A stretch of 64,000 nucleotides of DNA from Cepaea nemoralis (taxonomy: Eukaryota > Mollusca > Gastropoda > Stylommatophora > Helicidae): the NCBI GenBank assembly GCA_014155875.1, contig JACEFZ010001343.1, forward strand, positions 248,001 through 312,000, written 5' to 3'. Positions 1-11,519 of this stretch are shown one piece after another. The notes beneath the pieces were generated by a model. That model saw nothing but the letters and a program-made list of their open reading frames with translations. It did no database searches and was not told where the DNA came from. A program made the position numbers and the translations under genes. Within the stretch, counting starts at the first letter, position 1. Every line of letters starts with the position of its first letter.

Positions 1-655
1 TAACATGCAGCAGATACTAGCAGCAGTAACATGCAGCAGATACTACCAGCAGTAACATGCAGCAGATACTAGCAGCAGTAACATGCAGCAGATACTAGCA
101 GCAGTAATGTGCAGCAGTATCATGCAGCAGATACTAGCAGCAGTAATGTGCAGCAGATACTAGCAGCAGTATCATGCAGCAGATACTAGCAGCAGTATCG
201 CGCAGCAGATACTAGCAGCAGTAACATGCAGCAGATACTAGCAGCAGTAACATGCAGCAGATACTACCAGCAGTAACATGCAGCAGATACTAGCAGCAGT
301 AACATGCAGCAGATACTAGCAGCAGTATTGCGCAGCAGATACTAGCAGCAGTAACATGCAGCAGATACTAGCAGCAGTAACATGCAGCAGATACTACCAG
401 CAGTAACATGCAGCAGATACTAGCAGCAGTAACATGCAGCAGATACTACCAGCAGTAACATGCAGCAGATACTAGCAGCAGTAACATGCAGCAGATACTA
501 CCAGCAGTAACATGCAGCAGATACTAGCAGCAGTAACATGCAGCAGATACTAGCAGCAGTAACATGCAGCAGATACTACCAGCAGTAACATGCAGCAGAT
601 ACTAGCAGCAGTAACATGCAGCAGATACTACCAGCAGTAACATGCAGCAGATACT
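1..655. repeat. 26-bp minisatellite array
   Basis: About 25 tandem copies of a 26-bp unit built from TAACATG followed by CAGCAGATAC and TAGCAGCAG. Variants carry TACCAGCAG in place of TAGCAGCAG, or TAATGTG/TATCATG heads. The array is cut by the left window edge and ends at a short CATT repeat (about 654-672) that abuts the 3' end of a reverse-strand LINE. A lone copy of the unit reappears inside that LINE at 1827-1850. Confidence 0.95.
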
Positions 656-1505
656 CATTCATTCATTCATTCAGTAGCATGTCCTTTGCAGAACCTCGCT
701 CCCATAACAACCTTCCGGAAAACCTCTCGATCATGAGCAAGATGTCCCGCGTCTGATACACCCATCTGGAGATCATCAGCCACATCTTGCACCCATCTTC
801 TCTTTGGCCTTCCTCTTCCTCTCTTCCCAGGCATATATCCTTCCATTATTGTTCTCTTCCAACTTTTGTGACGTTTCAAGTGACCAAAGTACTTCAATTG
901 TCTTTGTTTTATCGTCTTTAATAGCCAACCCTCCTCAATATTCAACTCTTGAAGTATGGATGCATTTGTATGGATGCATTTGTTCTTTTCTTTACCCAAG
1001 ATATTCTTAGAACTCGTCTATAACATTTATATTCAAAGGCGTTTATGCGCTGTTCAGCTTGTTTAGTAAGTGTCCATGTCTCACAGGCGTATGTTGCAAT
1101 GGGAAAGATGCATGCTCTTAAAAATCTAATTTTTGTAGTTCTGTCTGTCCCACTCCATAATTTATTCAGCTGTTTTAGTCTTTGAAGAGCAATGGATAGT
1201 CGCCGTTTAATTTCTTTCATTGTGTCACCGTTATTGGTAATCAATGACCCAAGATATTCAAAATTTTCCACCACCTCCAATTTTCCCCCATTAATGTATA
1301 TTTCTTTCTCCATAGTAGTTTTATCTGTATGCATTATCTTTGTTTTTGCTATGGTAAGATATAAGTTGTGATTTTCACTATTCAATTGGGTTGAGGCTAT
1401 TAGGTTTTCTATGCCATTCTGTATTGTGGATAGTAATACTGTATCATCAGCATATCGAATCTCTGGTATGTCATGACCGCCGATATTTAGGGCATCAATG
1501 GTTGT
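656..1505 (-). pseudogene. LINE-A reverse transcriptase, palm to C-terminus (degenerate)
   Basis: Reverse-strand C-terminal part of a non-LTR reverse transcriptase. Reading from 1505 down, a palm segment holds the catalytic YADDTV motif (about 1450) followed by a thumb segment with FEYLGSLIT and a YACETWTL motif. The frame then shifts near 950-1000 to a C-terminal piece with LKYFGHLKRH and a GRGRPKRRW basic motif. No RNase H domain is present. This end joins the endonuclease/RT half at 1851-3000, but the middle of the RT is missing and replaced by a SINE-like insert. Frameshifts make it non-functional. Clade is not assigned; RTE-like endonuclease/RT elements are the closest type I recognise. 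Confidence 0.85.
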
Positions 1506-1826
1506 TATGGTTTCTTGGCAAGTTTTGCTGAAGGTAGTTTGCCATTGCTTTCCTTCTGGGCAGTGACTGTACTAGTCGGTGGCCATAGCCATTGTCTCTA
1601 CTGATGAGATCATGTGCCTATCACTGCAGAGTGAAAGACCATAACCAACAACAATCTGTCGGCTGCTCTCACACTCCATCCACCACCTGCTTCCATGGCT
1701 TCACGTAACCCTGATCGGGGGGCTAAACGGGTACTCCACCTTGCCCAAGGGTGTCCCGTAGACTAACGGAGGAAAGGAGGCGTCTTACATCTCCTTTGAT
1801 AGGGGATACCCCTACCCCGCTAACCG
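1506..1826 (-). mobile_element. SINE-like insert S7 inside LINE-A
   Basis: About 320 bp with no reading frame, lying between two halves of the same LINE. On the reverse strand its 3' end contains AAGCAATGGCAAACTACC followed by CTTGCCAAGAAA. That core is the same as in SINE family S1 of this window and, from memory, resembles the 3' end of RTE-type LINEs and their SINEs. The remainder (GC-rich around 1700-1810) has no second copy here. Boundaries are approximate and no target-site duplication is visible. Confidence 0.55.
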
Positions 1827-1850
1827 GCAGCAGATACTAGCAGCAGTAAT
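1827..1850. repeat. Stray copy of the 26-bp minisatellite unit
   Basis: CAGCAGATACTAGCAGCAG plus TAAT matches the array at 1-655 exactly over about 22 bp, but is separated from it by 1.2 kb of LINE and SINE sequence. It sits at the junction where LINE-A coding sequence is missing. Confidence 0.8.
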
Positions 1851-3000
1851 ATTCCATATTCTTCTAAAGCTTTAATCATTTATGTTGTGATGTTATCTGA
1901 ACCGGGGGTCTTGCCAGCTTTCATATGTTTAAGAACATTCTGAACCTCCATCTTCAAAATTGGTGGTTTTTCGTTATTAAATCGAATATCATACTGTTCA
2001 TCTGTTATCCTAATAAAGGTTTTTCACTTAATCTGACCATATATGTAGAATCTGATCTTTTTCTATTATGATTTTGCCATCTTTAGTTTTTAGACAGCCT
2101 GCTGATGAACTTGTTCTTTTATTAGTAAGTTCCTGAATTCTTTTGTGCACTAATTTGGTATTTTGACTGTTGTGTTGGTTTTCAATTTCTATGCAATTTT
2201 TTCTCAAGCTATGCTTCTTTTGCCTCCTTACATAATATTCTGACTTGTCTGTGAATTTCTTCATATTTGGCAGGATTATTTTTGTTGAGTCTTCTTGTTT
2301 CCATGAGGTGTAAAATTTCTTCAGTCATCCATTTCTTAGGGCCCACCTTCTTTAATTTTGGAATAGTTGTTTCTGCAGCCAAACTGTTAGAATTCTTCAA
2401 CATTTCCCACTGATCATCCACATCCTGGAATAGGATCTCTAGATCAGACAATATATCAAATCTGTTCTGTACTTCTATGTTGAATTTGTTTTGTAGTTCC
2501 TTGTCATTACTCAATGTACACAAATCATATTTAGGTTTCCTGTTATATACTTGACTTTCTTCAACTTTATCCTCAGTGTTCCTGTAAGTAGTCTGTGGTC
2601 ACTATAACAATCAGCACTGGGAACTGTTTTTGCTATTATTAGTGCGTTTCTAAATCTTCTGCTAATCAGAATGTAGTCAATCTGATTTCTGATCCTGCTA
2701 TCAGGACGTCTCCAAATCCATAATGTTCTAGAGTGCTGTTTAAACCAGGTGTTTCCTACAATCATTTCCTGCCCTTTTGCCCACTCTACAAGTCTGTATC
2801 CTCTCGTTTCTCTCTCCCAAACCATGGTTTCCTACTTTTGCATTGAAGTCGCCTATTACGATGTTTATTTCTGAATTTTTACATTTCTTTAAAGCAGACT
2901 CTATGTCATTATAACATTCCTCTACACTATCTTCACTGGACTCTCCTGTTGGGGCATATATTTGAATAACCTTTATGCTAAAAGGTCTGCCGCTTAATTT
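1851..3000 (-). pseudogene. LINE-A endonuclease and RT N-terminus (degenerate)
   Basis: Upstream half of the reverse-strand LINE. From 3000 down it encodes an apurinic-type endonuclease domain: IQIYAPT, then GDFNAKVG (about 2850), then NQIDYILISRRF and a YSDHRLL motif carrying the catalytic SDH. A linker with KKWMTEEI and ending in an RT finger segment with KAGKTPGSDNIT follows (about 1930). Several frameshifts and stops break it into pieces (2511-2825, 2209-2523, 2028-2264). Its 5' end is truncated at about 3000 by a fragment of SINE S1. Endonuclease then RT order is normal for apurinic-endonuclease LINEs. Confidence 0.85.
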
Positions 3001-3076
3001 AATCAGGAATCACAAACAGCCAAATAATGCTGGAGTTGACTGTGATGTCCTACAAAGGATATGCAACTAACTAAGC
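3001..3076 (+). mobile_element. SINE S1, 3' fragment
   Basis: Matches the last 75 bp of the S1 family: ATCAGGAATCACAAACAGCC, a GTTGACTGTG block, AAGGATATGCAACTAACTAA. The AACT-type tail is the usual S1 3' end. The tRNA-like head is absent, so this is a 5'-truncated copy. Confidence 0.8.
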
Positions 3077-3545
3077 CTCTATCAAGTCTGATGCATACTG
3101 AAAAAGAGTGCCACACTTTGCTGACACATATATCCATTCTTCACTAGGTTCTATGTCCGCAAGTTAACAGACCTGATGAATAATGTCCTTGGCCTCGCCC
3201 ATCCAGGGTTTTCCTCTTTTTAACCTGCAGCCCCTTTTGTCCTTTGATCACAGTGTGCATTGAATGCCTTGTGTCTGAAAATCCTTGATTGATCTTCCAA
3301 TGGTTGGAAAATCAAGGAAGTACTGTATTGCCCTGACTGCTGTGTCTTTTGTGTGGCCATGTACAATGCACATTGCCTTATTCTGTACTCTTTCCAGTTT
3401 CTGCATCTGAGAATAGCTGAGAGTGAGCATTGAAAGACCATGTATGATGCACACAGTCTCATTCTGTACTCTTTCCAGTTTCTGCATCTGAGAATTGCTG
3501 AGAGTGAGCACCGAAAGCATGTTCTCAAGCCCCAAAAGAACAAAA
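3077..3545 (-). pseudogene. LINE-R RT C-terminal fragment with internal duplication
   Basis: Reverse-strand fragment homologous to the RT thumb region of the LINE-R copy at 29.0-30.3 kb. Shared motifs are LTLSxSQMQKLERVQN, then FLDFPT, then RLKRGKPWMGEA. An 81-bp segment (27 codons, repeating the QMQKLERVQN block) is tandemly duplicated in frame; the two copies start near 3381 and 3462. Stop codons follow downstream. No RNase H part is present. The match of motif order to the intact copy makes the assignment firm. Confidence 0.8.
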
Positions 3546-4785
3546 CCAGGATACAGGAAGTGGCACTACTCAGTCTTCTTGCTATAATAAAAGCTTCTTG
3601 TGAGAGGCCAAATCTGTGAGGTCAAATGATCAATGACAGCAGAAATTTCACACCTGATGCTGGACTTATGGTGGGTCCATTCCAGGTTCCTTTATGGCTA
3701 CAAATAATGACAGAATAGAGGCAAAATAGAAGAACTCTGTCACCTGTCACTGCAAAGATACAAACAATCAAGGCACCACAAAATACAGGATGCATGATTA
3801 AAGTATGGATGACAGCCTTAGAGAAAAAAGAAGCCACAGAATGTAAAGAAACCAGGAATGGTTATGTCTATCAAAGAAAATAAAACTATGGTTTACAACT
3901 ACAAGCAACTAAAATCTTTAGAAAAAAAATGAATACATTTTATTTTCAAAGGGAACATAAATTTGGCACTCTGGCCCATATTACATTCAGCTTTTCTAAC
4001 AGCTCATATTTCTCACATCCATTATATGTTATGTAATATACACATTAATTCACGTCAAAAACAGGGCGTAATACAAATGCTGAGCGTATAAACAGTGTAA
4101 AGAACATACTGTAAGTACCTCCCATATAAAGGAGTTACCAAAGAGCCTGAATGAGGTAGAAATGTGTTTCTTTTCTGAGCTCATGCAAGATTACTCATAT
4201 TTCCAGAAGTAAATAGATACCTTTCAACTGCAACCTTAATCAGCTTTACCTGAGTGATAAAATGACAGATGCCCCATAAACACAAGATCAAATTGCCGTC
4301 CCTGACGACTGCGTCCTTCACAAGTCTGCTTCAAAGTCATAAGCTTGCTTTTAAAATATCAGATTAAAAGAAACCTCACCTGCAAGGTAGGCAAGGCAAG
4401 GTGCCACGAGGCTAATTAATATGCATGCCTTTCAATATATGCTGAGAGTGACTGAGAATTTCAAGGTTTGCTTGGAGTGCTTTATGTGATTGTTAAATAG
4501 CTGCGGTTTTTTAAAAGGAAAGAAACATAAAAAGGCCCATAATAGAAAATAAATGAGTCAAAGGTCACGGTAAGCCCCATGGATTGGTTATTGTTTAATC
4601 GACGCAATATCATGGCCCTTGTAACATGCTCCTAGGTGCTCAATCTTCCAAAGCAGATATCAAATGTACTGGATGCTAACTACCCTGGTCACACACTGGT
4701 TGGAAGGTCAGCGTAGAGGACAGGTTTAACACACTTAAACTGTCTCTGCTGACCACTGTGAAGTGGGTTCATTTCACACACCAAT
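3546..4785. other. Unassigned AT-rich sequence
   Basis: About 1.2 kb with no supported gene. Short open frames here have no recognisable motif. I see no tandem repeat and no copy of the SINE families until the S4 fragment that follows. Confidence 0.6.
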
Positions 4786-4917
4786 CGGTTGGACTTAAAT
4801 GTTAACATCTCGTTCTTTACTTGGGAGCATAAATTACAAGTACGTCAGAAGTCAGAGAAGGGTTAACTTATGGCGAGGAACACTAGTAACAGAGAAAGCT
4901 AGACCACCACCCATTAA
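4786..4917 (+). mobile_element. SINE S4, partial
   Basis: Matches the body of S4 (GTTGGACTTAAATGTTAACATCTCG, here in two runs; then ACAAGTACGTCAGAAGTC and GGCGAGGAACACTAGTAACAG). The tRNA-like head lies upstream in degraded form or is missing, and the 3' end runs into the 81-bp satellite. Confidence 0.75.
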
Positions 4918-5890
4918 ATGCCAGACAGTTATTACTTGCACCCATCCTGTACTAGTTTTTTTAAATGCTTCTATCCAGTTGTTACTTTAACCCATAAATT
5001 TATTACTTGTACCCTTCCTGTCCTAGTCATTGTGAATTCTTCTATCCAGTTGTTACTTTAACACATACAGTCCCAGACAGTTATTACTTGTACCCCTCCA
5101 TTACTAGTTATTTTGCAATGCTTCTATCCAGTTGTTACTTTAACCCATATAGTCCCAGACAGTTATTACTTGTACCCCTCCTGTACTAGTTATTGTGAAT
5201 GCCTCTATCCAGTTGTTACTTTAACCCATACAGTCCCAGACAGTTATTACTTGTACCCCTCCTGTACTAGTTATTGTGAATGCTTCTACCCAGTTGTTAC
5301 TTTAACCCATACAGTCCCAGGCAGTTATTACTTGTACCCCTCCTGTACTAGTTATTGTGAATGCCTCTATCCAGTTGTTACTTTAACCCATACAGTCCCA
5401 GACAGTTATTACTTGTACCCCTCCTGTACAAGTTATTGTGAATGCCTCTATCCAGTTGTTACTTTAACCCATACAGTCCCAGACAGTTATTACATGTACC
5501 CCTCCTGTACTAGTTATTGTGAATGCTTCTATCCAGTTGTTACTTTAACCCATACAGTCCCAGACAGTTATTACTTGTACCCCTCCTGTACTAGTTATTG
5601 TGAATGCTTCTATCCAGTTGTTAATTTAACCCATACAGTTATTACTTAGACAGTTATTACTTGTACCCCTCCTGTACTAGTTATTGTGAATGCTTCTATC
5701 CAGTTGTTACTTTAACCCATACAGTCACAGACAATTATTACTTGTACCCATCCTGTACTAGTTATTGTGAATGCTTCTACCCAGTTGTTACTTTAACCCA
5801 TACAGTCCCAGAATTATTACTTGTACCCATCCTATACTAGTTATTTTAAATGCTTCTATCCAGTCGTTACTTTAACCCCTTCAGTCCCAG
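4918..5890. repeat. 81-bp satellite array
   Basis: About 12 tandem copies of an 81-bp unit containing CAGACAGTTATTACTTGTAC, CTAGTTATTGTGAATGC and ATCCAGTTGTTACTTTAACC. The first two and last few copies are the most diverged. Because 81 is a multiple of three, a repetitive frame stays open from 5113 to 5649. I regard that as a by-product, not a gene. Confidence 0.95.
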
Positions 5891-6321
5891 ACAGCTCTTC
5901 ATTTGGCTAATGACCCTGAGTGTTACATGAGGTAAAACAGAAATTGCCTGGTACAGAAGGAGAAATCTTATATATTGCTGCATATTACATTCTTAGGAGG
6001 ATTCTTATGTAACTACATAACACATCCTTCATCTTCCAACAGAAACTTACCGTATTGAAAACAAAGGCAAATATCACTGAAAACTTGCTCCCCCCACACA
6101 AGAGAATAACCAAGTAGATGATTGTCACATTCAACCACATGTGGACTGTATCAATTCCTATATGATAGAACATAGGGAAAATATTATTGATAACAGGCAA
6201 GTGCATGGAATGTCAGTTATTTAGACGTCATTTTATCTTCACTTCTTGAGGAACTAGTCAGTCCATAAGTACCCGGATCTCCTCCACAAAGCTGCAGATT
6301 CAGTCATCACTTTTTTTCCTT
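5891..6321. other. Unassigned sequence
   Basis: No gene, repeat or element recognised. A 73-codon reverse frame (5985-6206) is hydrophobic but has no motif or support. Confidence 0.5.
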
Positions 6322-6608
6322 TGGCGCTCGCTCGATTTGAACTCAAATGTAGTCCATACATACTACTTCTTGTAGCACTGGACTGAATTTTGTGTGTGGA
6401 TTAGCTTTCCCTATTACCAGTGTCCTTCGCCATCAATTGAACCCACACCGACTTCAGAAGTACTTGTAATTTATGTCCCCAAGTCAAGGACGAGAAGTCA
6501 ACATTTTAGTCTTAACTGTCCAGTCTAGGGGTTGAACCCCTTACCTTGGCATCAGCACATCGGATGTTTAAGAACGTGCTTTCTTACCCCTTCGGCCATG
6601 CTGACCTC
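6322..6608 (-). mobile_element. SINE S4, full-length copy
   Basis: A nearly complete S4 of about 287 bp. Read on the reverse strand from 6608, the head is GGTCAGCATGGCCGAAGGGG with an A-box-like TGGCCGAAGGG, and a B-box-like GGGTTCAACCCC follows. The shared body (AGTCCAACTG, GTTGACTTCTCGTCCTTGAC and ACAAGTACTTCTGAAGTC types) and a TTGAGTTCAAATCGAGCGAG 3' end complete it. tRNA-derived SINEs use such internal Pol III boxes. Confidence 0.85.
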
Positions 6609-7364
6609 CGAAAGTCATCACTTGATTTATTTTTTTTTTACAATAACAATTACAACATATTTTGAAGCACATCATTTTCACACACAATTGAAAAAGTCAG
6701 GAAAACACTAATCAGATTTGTACTCATGAGAACCAGAACCAGTCTATACACTATGTTCTATTTTGTTATAATTAATTAAAAGCTGCTCAACTTATTTGTG
6801 ATAGGCAAAGCAAACTTAGGGGCACAAGTGTGGCCCATTAGAGCAAGCATAGTTTGTCATGCGCCATCATATGATGACGAGCGGTTAGTTTTGTTTTCCA
6901 TATGACCACCTGCTAAATAATTAAACTGAATAACCATATTACTGCACGTGCTGTCAGTTTTAGAATCATTCACAAAGCCCCTTAAATCAGAATAACTAGC
7001 ATCTAAAATTGTTTAAAATGATAATCTTATGTAAATCGACAAGGTCGAGAACCAGTGGGCGATGCCATTTTTTAAATCAGAAAATTAACCAGTTTAACAA
7101 GAAATTTTTCTCAACTTTGAGAGAATACAAGCTTCTTTACCGATATTTTGGAAAGGCAGATCTTCTTCCAATGTAAATGTTCATTTACCAGGCACTAAAA
7201 TTGCAGAAGATATGGGAAATGAAACAAATAACGCTCTGTCAACATTCAGCCGATTAATGGGCTCATGGCAGTTTAGGGGTAGTTCAATTCAGGCAATAAA
7301 GCGGCACACAGCAGTGAATCCGTTAATAAGAGATACTTCATATAACAATCTGTAACGTCAGAAA
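6609..7364. other. Unassigned AT-rich sequence
   Basis: About 750 bp with no supported gene or repeat. The 33-bp satellite begins at its right end in degenerate form. Confidence 0.55.
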
Positions 7365-7955
7365 TATGTCTTACATATTCAACGTTAAAGTTAGGTGTCC
7401 TACATCTCAAACAGTAAAGTCAAAACTATGTTGTATATATTAACAGTAAAGTTTGAAAGATGCCCATCTCAAACATTAAAGGAAGAAATATGTCTTACAT
7501 AATCAACAGTAAAGTTACAAAGATGTCCTACATCTGAAACAGTAAAGTTAGAAATGTGTCTTACATATTCAACAGTAAAGTTAGAAATATGTCTTACATA
7601 TTCAACAGTAAAGTTAGAAATATGTCTTACATATTCAACAGTAAAGTTAGAAAGATATCCTACATCTCAAACAGTAAAGTTAGAAATATGTCTTACATAT
7701 TCAACAGTAAAGTTAGAAAGATGTCTTACATCTCAAACAGTAAAGTCAGAAATATGTTTTATATATACAACAGTAAAGTAAGAAATATGTCTTACATATT
7801 CAACAATAAAGTCAGATATCCTTCGTCTAAAATAGTAGTCAGAAAAATGTTTTATATGTTCAGCGGTAAAGTTATAAAGATTCCCACAGTAAAGTCTGAA
7901 ATATGTTTATCTCAAACAGATGTCCTTTATCTCAAACAGTAAACTTAAACATCTG
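7365..7955. repeat. 33-bp satellite array
   Basis: Tandem copies of a 33-bp unit, GAAATATGTCTTACATATTC then AACAGTAAAGTTA, with a variant GATGTCTTACATCTCAAACAG half. The cleanest copies lie at 7550-7780 and the flanks are eroded. Open frames across it exist only because 33 is a multiple of three. Confidence 0.93.
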
Positions 7956-8106
7956 TTTCATCAGCAATAAAACATCCCTCTTGCCTGTCAATATAATTAG
8001 AGCCATGTCCTTTATGTTAAACAGTATTAATAATGAAGCAGAACTGAAGCCCTATCATGAAGTATAGTCTTACCATAAAGTACTTGAAGAAGTCACCCAT
8101 ATGTTA

Positions 8107-8185
8107 CTGGGGTCCTTAAAAGAAGCAAAGAATAGTAACACTGTAGCCAACCATGCATGTCGTAAGAGAAATAAGAAGGGTTGGC
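8107..8185 (+). mobile_element. Element S6, 5'-end fragment
   Basis: Matches 27475-27545, the 5' part of S6: AAGAAGCAAAGAATAGTAAC, CACTGTAGCC, CATGCATGTCGTAAGAG. Only this end is present; the rest of S6 is missing. Confidence 0.65.
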
Positions 8186-8568
8186 ATGTGGCTGGCTACA
8201 CTATGGCTGTAGAAAATTGTAGCTGGAAAATCCAGCCAATCATGATCAAGTCTAAAGGTAAGGTAAGAAGAAAGACAGCACAGATGGTAGAAGAAAGATT
8301 AGCATTTTGGTGTTATGCAAAACAAAATGGGACACAGCGGGCAAATAGTTTCTGCAAATGAAATAGAGAAATAAAATTACACAGAGAAGAGAATTAGAGA
8401 CAGAGATGAATAATATGGGAAGGACATAGAGGAAGTTGCAGGAGATTGAACAAGATAGACAGCTCTGGTGTGAGTTAGCTGAAGGCTTATACTTCAATGG
8501 GAGAATAAAGGGCAGAAGGAGAAGTTCATGCTGTCATGTATATTTTATTCATGTATGTGTTCAATATT
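8186..8568 (+). pseudogene. LINE-C C-terminal fragment (degenerate)
   Basis: Decayed copy of the C-terminal tail found at 16.3, 35.9 and 41.1 kb. The shared pieces are a CACAGAGAAGAGAATTAGAG block and an AATAATATGGGAAGGACATAG block, followed by the position of the GLCPSG-type end (about 8490-8510, here eroded). No continuous frame survives. The assignment rests on similarity to the better copies. Confidence 0.55.
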
Positions 8569-8582
8569 TTCATTAATCCATT

Positions 8583-8815
8583 GATAGCCTCTGTAGTGAA
8601 GTGATTGCGCTGCCTGCCTCCCACTTCAAAGGTTGTGGGTTCAATTCGGGCCAAAAGTGTAATTTTCACAAGTGTCCAGTGTTGTTGCTGGAGCTATGGA
8701 GTTCATGCTTTGTGTGGCATTTTTGGCAGGATGACCTGCAGAAAGAGACCGAACCATCTGGATAAAACCTCGTGCAATGAAGTCGATCTTTTGGCCTTTT
8801 AAACCCTCTGAAACC
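8583..8815 (+). mobile_element. SINE S2 with 14-bp target-site duplication
   Basis: Diverged S2 copy. The head has CTGTAGTGAAGTGATTGCG and a B-box-like GGTTGTGGGTTCAATTCGG. The body (GGAGCTATGGAGTTCATGC, ATAAAACCTCGTGCAATGAA) matches other S2 copies. TTCATTAATCCATT flanks it at 8569-8582 and 8816-8829, a clean target-site duplication that defines both ends. Confidence 0.9.
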
Positions 8816-8829
8816 TTCATTAATCCATT

Positions 8830-9145
8830 AGTTTAATTATGAGAATGAACAGATGGAAAGAAAAGAAATATGCTACAGTAACATGATATGAACGCTGCAG
8901 AGGTGTGGTTTTATAGAAGAATGAGAACACTGGATAGAAAAAGTAAAGAAGACATCTTGAAAGAAGTTCACTCACCTAAGAGAACCAGTTACTTGCATCA
9001 GAAGAAGACAATCCACATTATTGAGACATGTCATGACCCGGAGACAAATTGGAGGGGAGGAGAGATAGGGGAGACCAAGAAAGAAGATGCTCGACAGTTT
9101 GACGTCATCGCATGGAGGAATATCAGTATCTGAAATGATTTGCAG
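8830..9145 (+). pseudogene. LINE-B RT C-terminal fragment
   Basis: Forward-strand tail of a reverse transcriptase. It encodes AAEVWFYRRMRTL, then RTSYLHQKKTIHI and a C-terminal RQFDVIAWRN motif. The order (WFxRRM, a conserved THH-like region, basic tail) matches LINE RT C-termini. The body runs straight into the 73-bp satellite, whose unit is the expected last stretch of this gene (DRRLWTDMITNATWHGL then stop). A reverse-strand relative lies at 13237-13590. Confidence 0.75.
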
Positions 9146-9990
9146 TACTCGAGACAACAAACATGATCACCAACGCCACATGGCATGGACTATAAGAAGT
9201 TTGGCAGTACAGGAGACAGAAGGCTGTGGACAGACATGATCACCAACGCCACATGGCATGGACTATAAGAAGTTTGGCAGTACAGGAGACAGAAGGCTGT
9301 GGACAGACATGATCACCAACGCCACACGGCATGGACTATAAGAAGTTTGGCAGTACAGGAGACAGAAGGCTGTGGACAGACATGATCACCAATGCCACAC
9401 GGCATGGACTATAAGAAGATTGGCAGTACAGGAGACAGAAGGCTGTGGACAGACATGATCACCAACGTTACACGGCATGGACTATAAGATGATGGGCAGT
9501 ACATGAGACAGAAGGCTGTGGAAAGACATGATCACCAACGCCACACGGCATGGACTATAAGAAGATTGGCAGTACACGAGACAGAAGGCTGTGGACAGAC
9601 ATGATCACCAACATCACACGGCATGGACTATAAGATGATGGGCAGTACATGAGACAGAAGGCTGTGGACAGACATGATCACCAACGCCACATGGCATGGA
9701 CTATAAGAAGATTGGCAGTACATGAGACAGAAGGCTGTGGAAAGACATGATCACCAACGCCACATGGCATGGACTATAAGAAGATTGGCAGTACAGGAGA
9801 CAGAAGGCTGTGGACAGACATGATCACCAACGCCACATGGCATGGACTATAAGAAGATTGGCAGTACATGAGACAGAAGGCTGTGGAAAGACATGATCAC
9901 CAACGCCACATGGCATGGACTATAAGAGATTGGCAGTACAGGAGACAGAAGGCTGTGGACAGACCTGGCCACCAACGCCACATGTCATAA
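9146..9990. repeat. 73-bp satellite derived from the LINE-B 3' end
   Basis: About 11 tandem copies of a 73-bp unit (GACATGATCACCAACGCCAC, ATGGCATGGACTATAAGAAG, TTTGGCAGTACAGGAGACAG, AAGGCTGTGGACA). In one forward frame each unit reads DRRLWTDMITNATWHGL and a stop. This looks like the terminal peptide of a LINE RT; the LINE-E copy here ends in a similar RWQNMTAHAYRHGT. I infer tandem amplification of the last codons plus a short 3' UTR. Confidence 0.9.
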
Positions 9991-10005
9991 ACTTTAAGAC
10001 ATGGA

Positions 10006-10205
10006 ATAGACGTGGATTAAATGTTGACTTCTCGTCCTTGACTTGGGGATGTAAATTTCAAGTACCTTAGAAGTCGGAAGTGGGGTCACCTGCTGGTGAG
10101 GAATACTGGTAACAGGAAAAGCTAACCCACATTCACAAATCAGTCCGGTGCACTAGAAGTAGTAGCACTATGTATGGACTACTGTTTGAGTGCAAAGCCA
10201 GCGAC
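10006..10205 (+). mobile_element. SINE S4, 5'-truncated copy
   Basis: Body of S4: AAATGTTGACTTCTCGTCC, CAAGTACCTTAGAAGTCGG, GCACTAGAAGTAGTAGCAC, ATGTATGGACTACTG. The tRNA-like head is missing. Confidence 0.85.
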
Positions 10206-10454
10206 TTAAAAAAACAAGAACATTTTTACATTTGCATTAGCTTTAACTTCATAAAAACACCTTGTCACTGTTCTAATAAAGCTTAAACTGGAACAAAACA
10301 CTGCTTGAGAACAATCCAGTTCCTGTGTTGACTTTTCATTTTCATTAGTCATGTTATTTCATTAACATGCAAATTTGTGTTTATTGGGGCTTTCAGATTT
10401 AAGCACACTTAATTTAATCCCTTCAGTTAACAGGTCTGCCTGCGCCATCCCCTG
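10206..10454. other. Unassigned sequence
   Basis: AT-rich spacer before a pyrimidine-rich tract. Nothing recognised. Confidence 0.5.
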
Positions 10455-11209
<755 letters not shown>

Positions 11210-11519
11210 GTTTGTTCATTCTCTTTCTGTCTGTCTCTGTCTCTTTTATTTGCTCTCTGTCTCTTTCTTGCAGGCTCTGCCTGTCTGTCTGTCTCTCTCT
11301 CTCTCGTGAGCTCTGTCTATCTCATGTGCTGTCTGTCTCTTTCATGTGCTGTCTGCCTCTCTTTCATTGCTGTCTGCCTCTCTTTCATGTGCTGTCTGTC
11401 TCTCTCATGCGCTCTCTCTCATGTGCTGTCTGTCTCTCTCATGTGCTGTCTGTCTCTCTCATGTGCTGTCTGTCTCTCTCATGTGCTGTCTCTCTCTCAT
11501 GTGCTCTCTCTCTCTCTCA
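11210..11519. repeat. Pyrimidine-rich 20-bp-type repeat
   Basis: Repeats of TCTCTCATGTGCTGTCTG (period about 20 bp, clearest at 11395-11500) embedded in CTGTCTGTCTCT runs. It abuts the 57-bp satellite. Confidence 0.85.

Noticed and set aside
1..655. Regular repeats that might be a CRISPR array
   Set aside because: Units are directly adjacent with no unique spacers, and the surroundings are eukaryotic transposons.
5113..5649. 178-codon repetitive frame
   Set aside because: Entirely inside the 81-bp satellite, with no independent evidence of coding.
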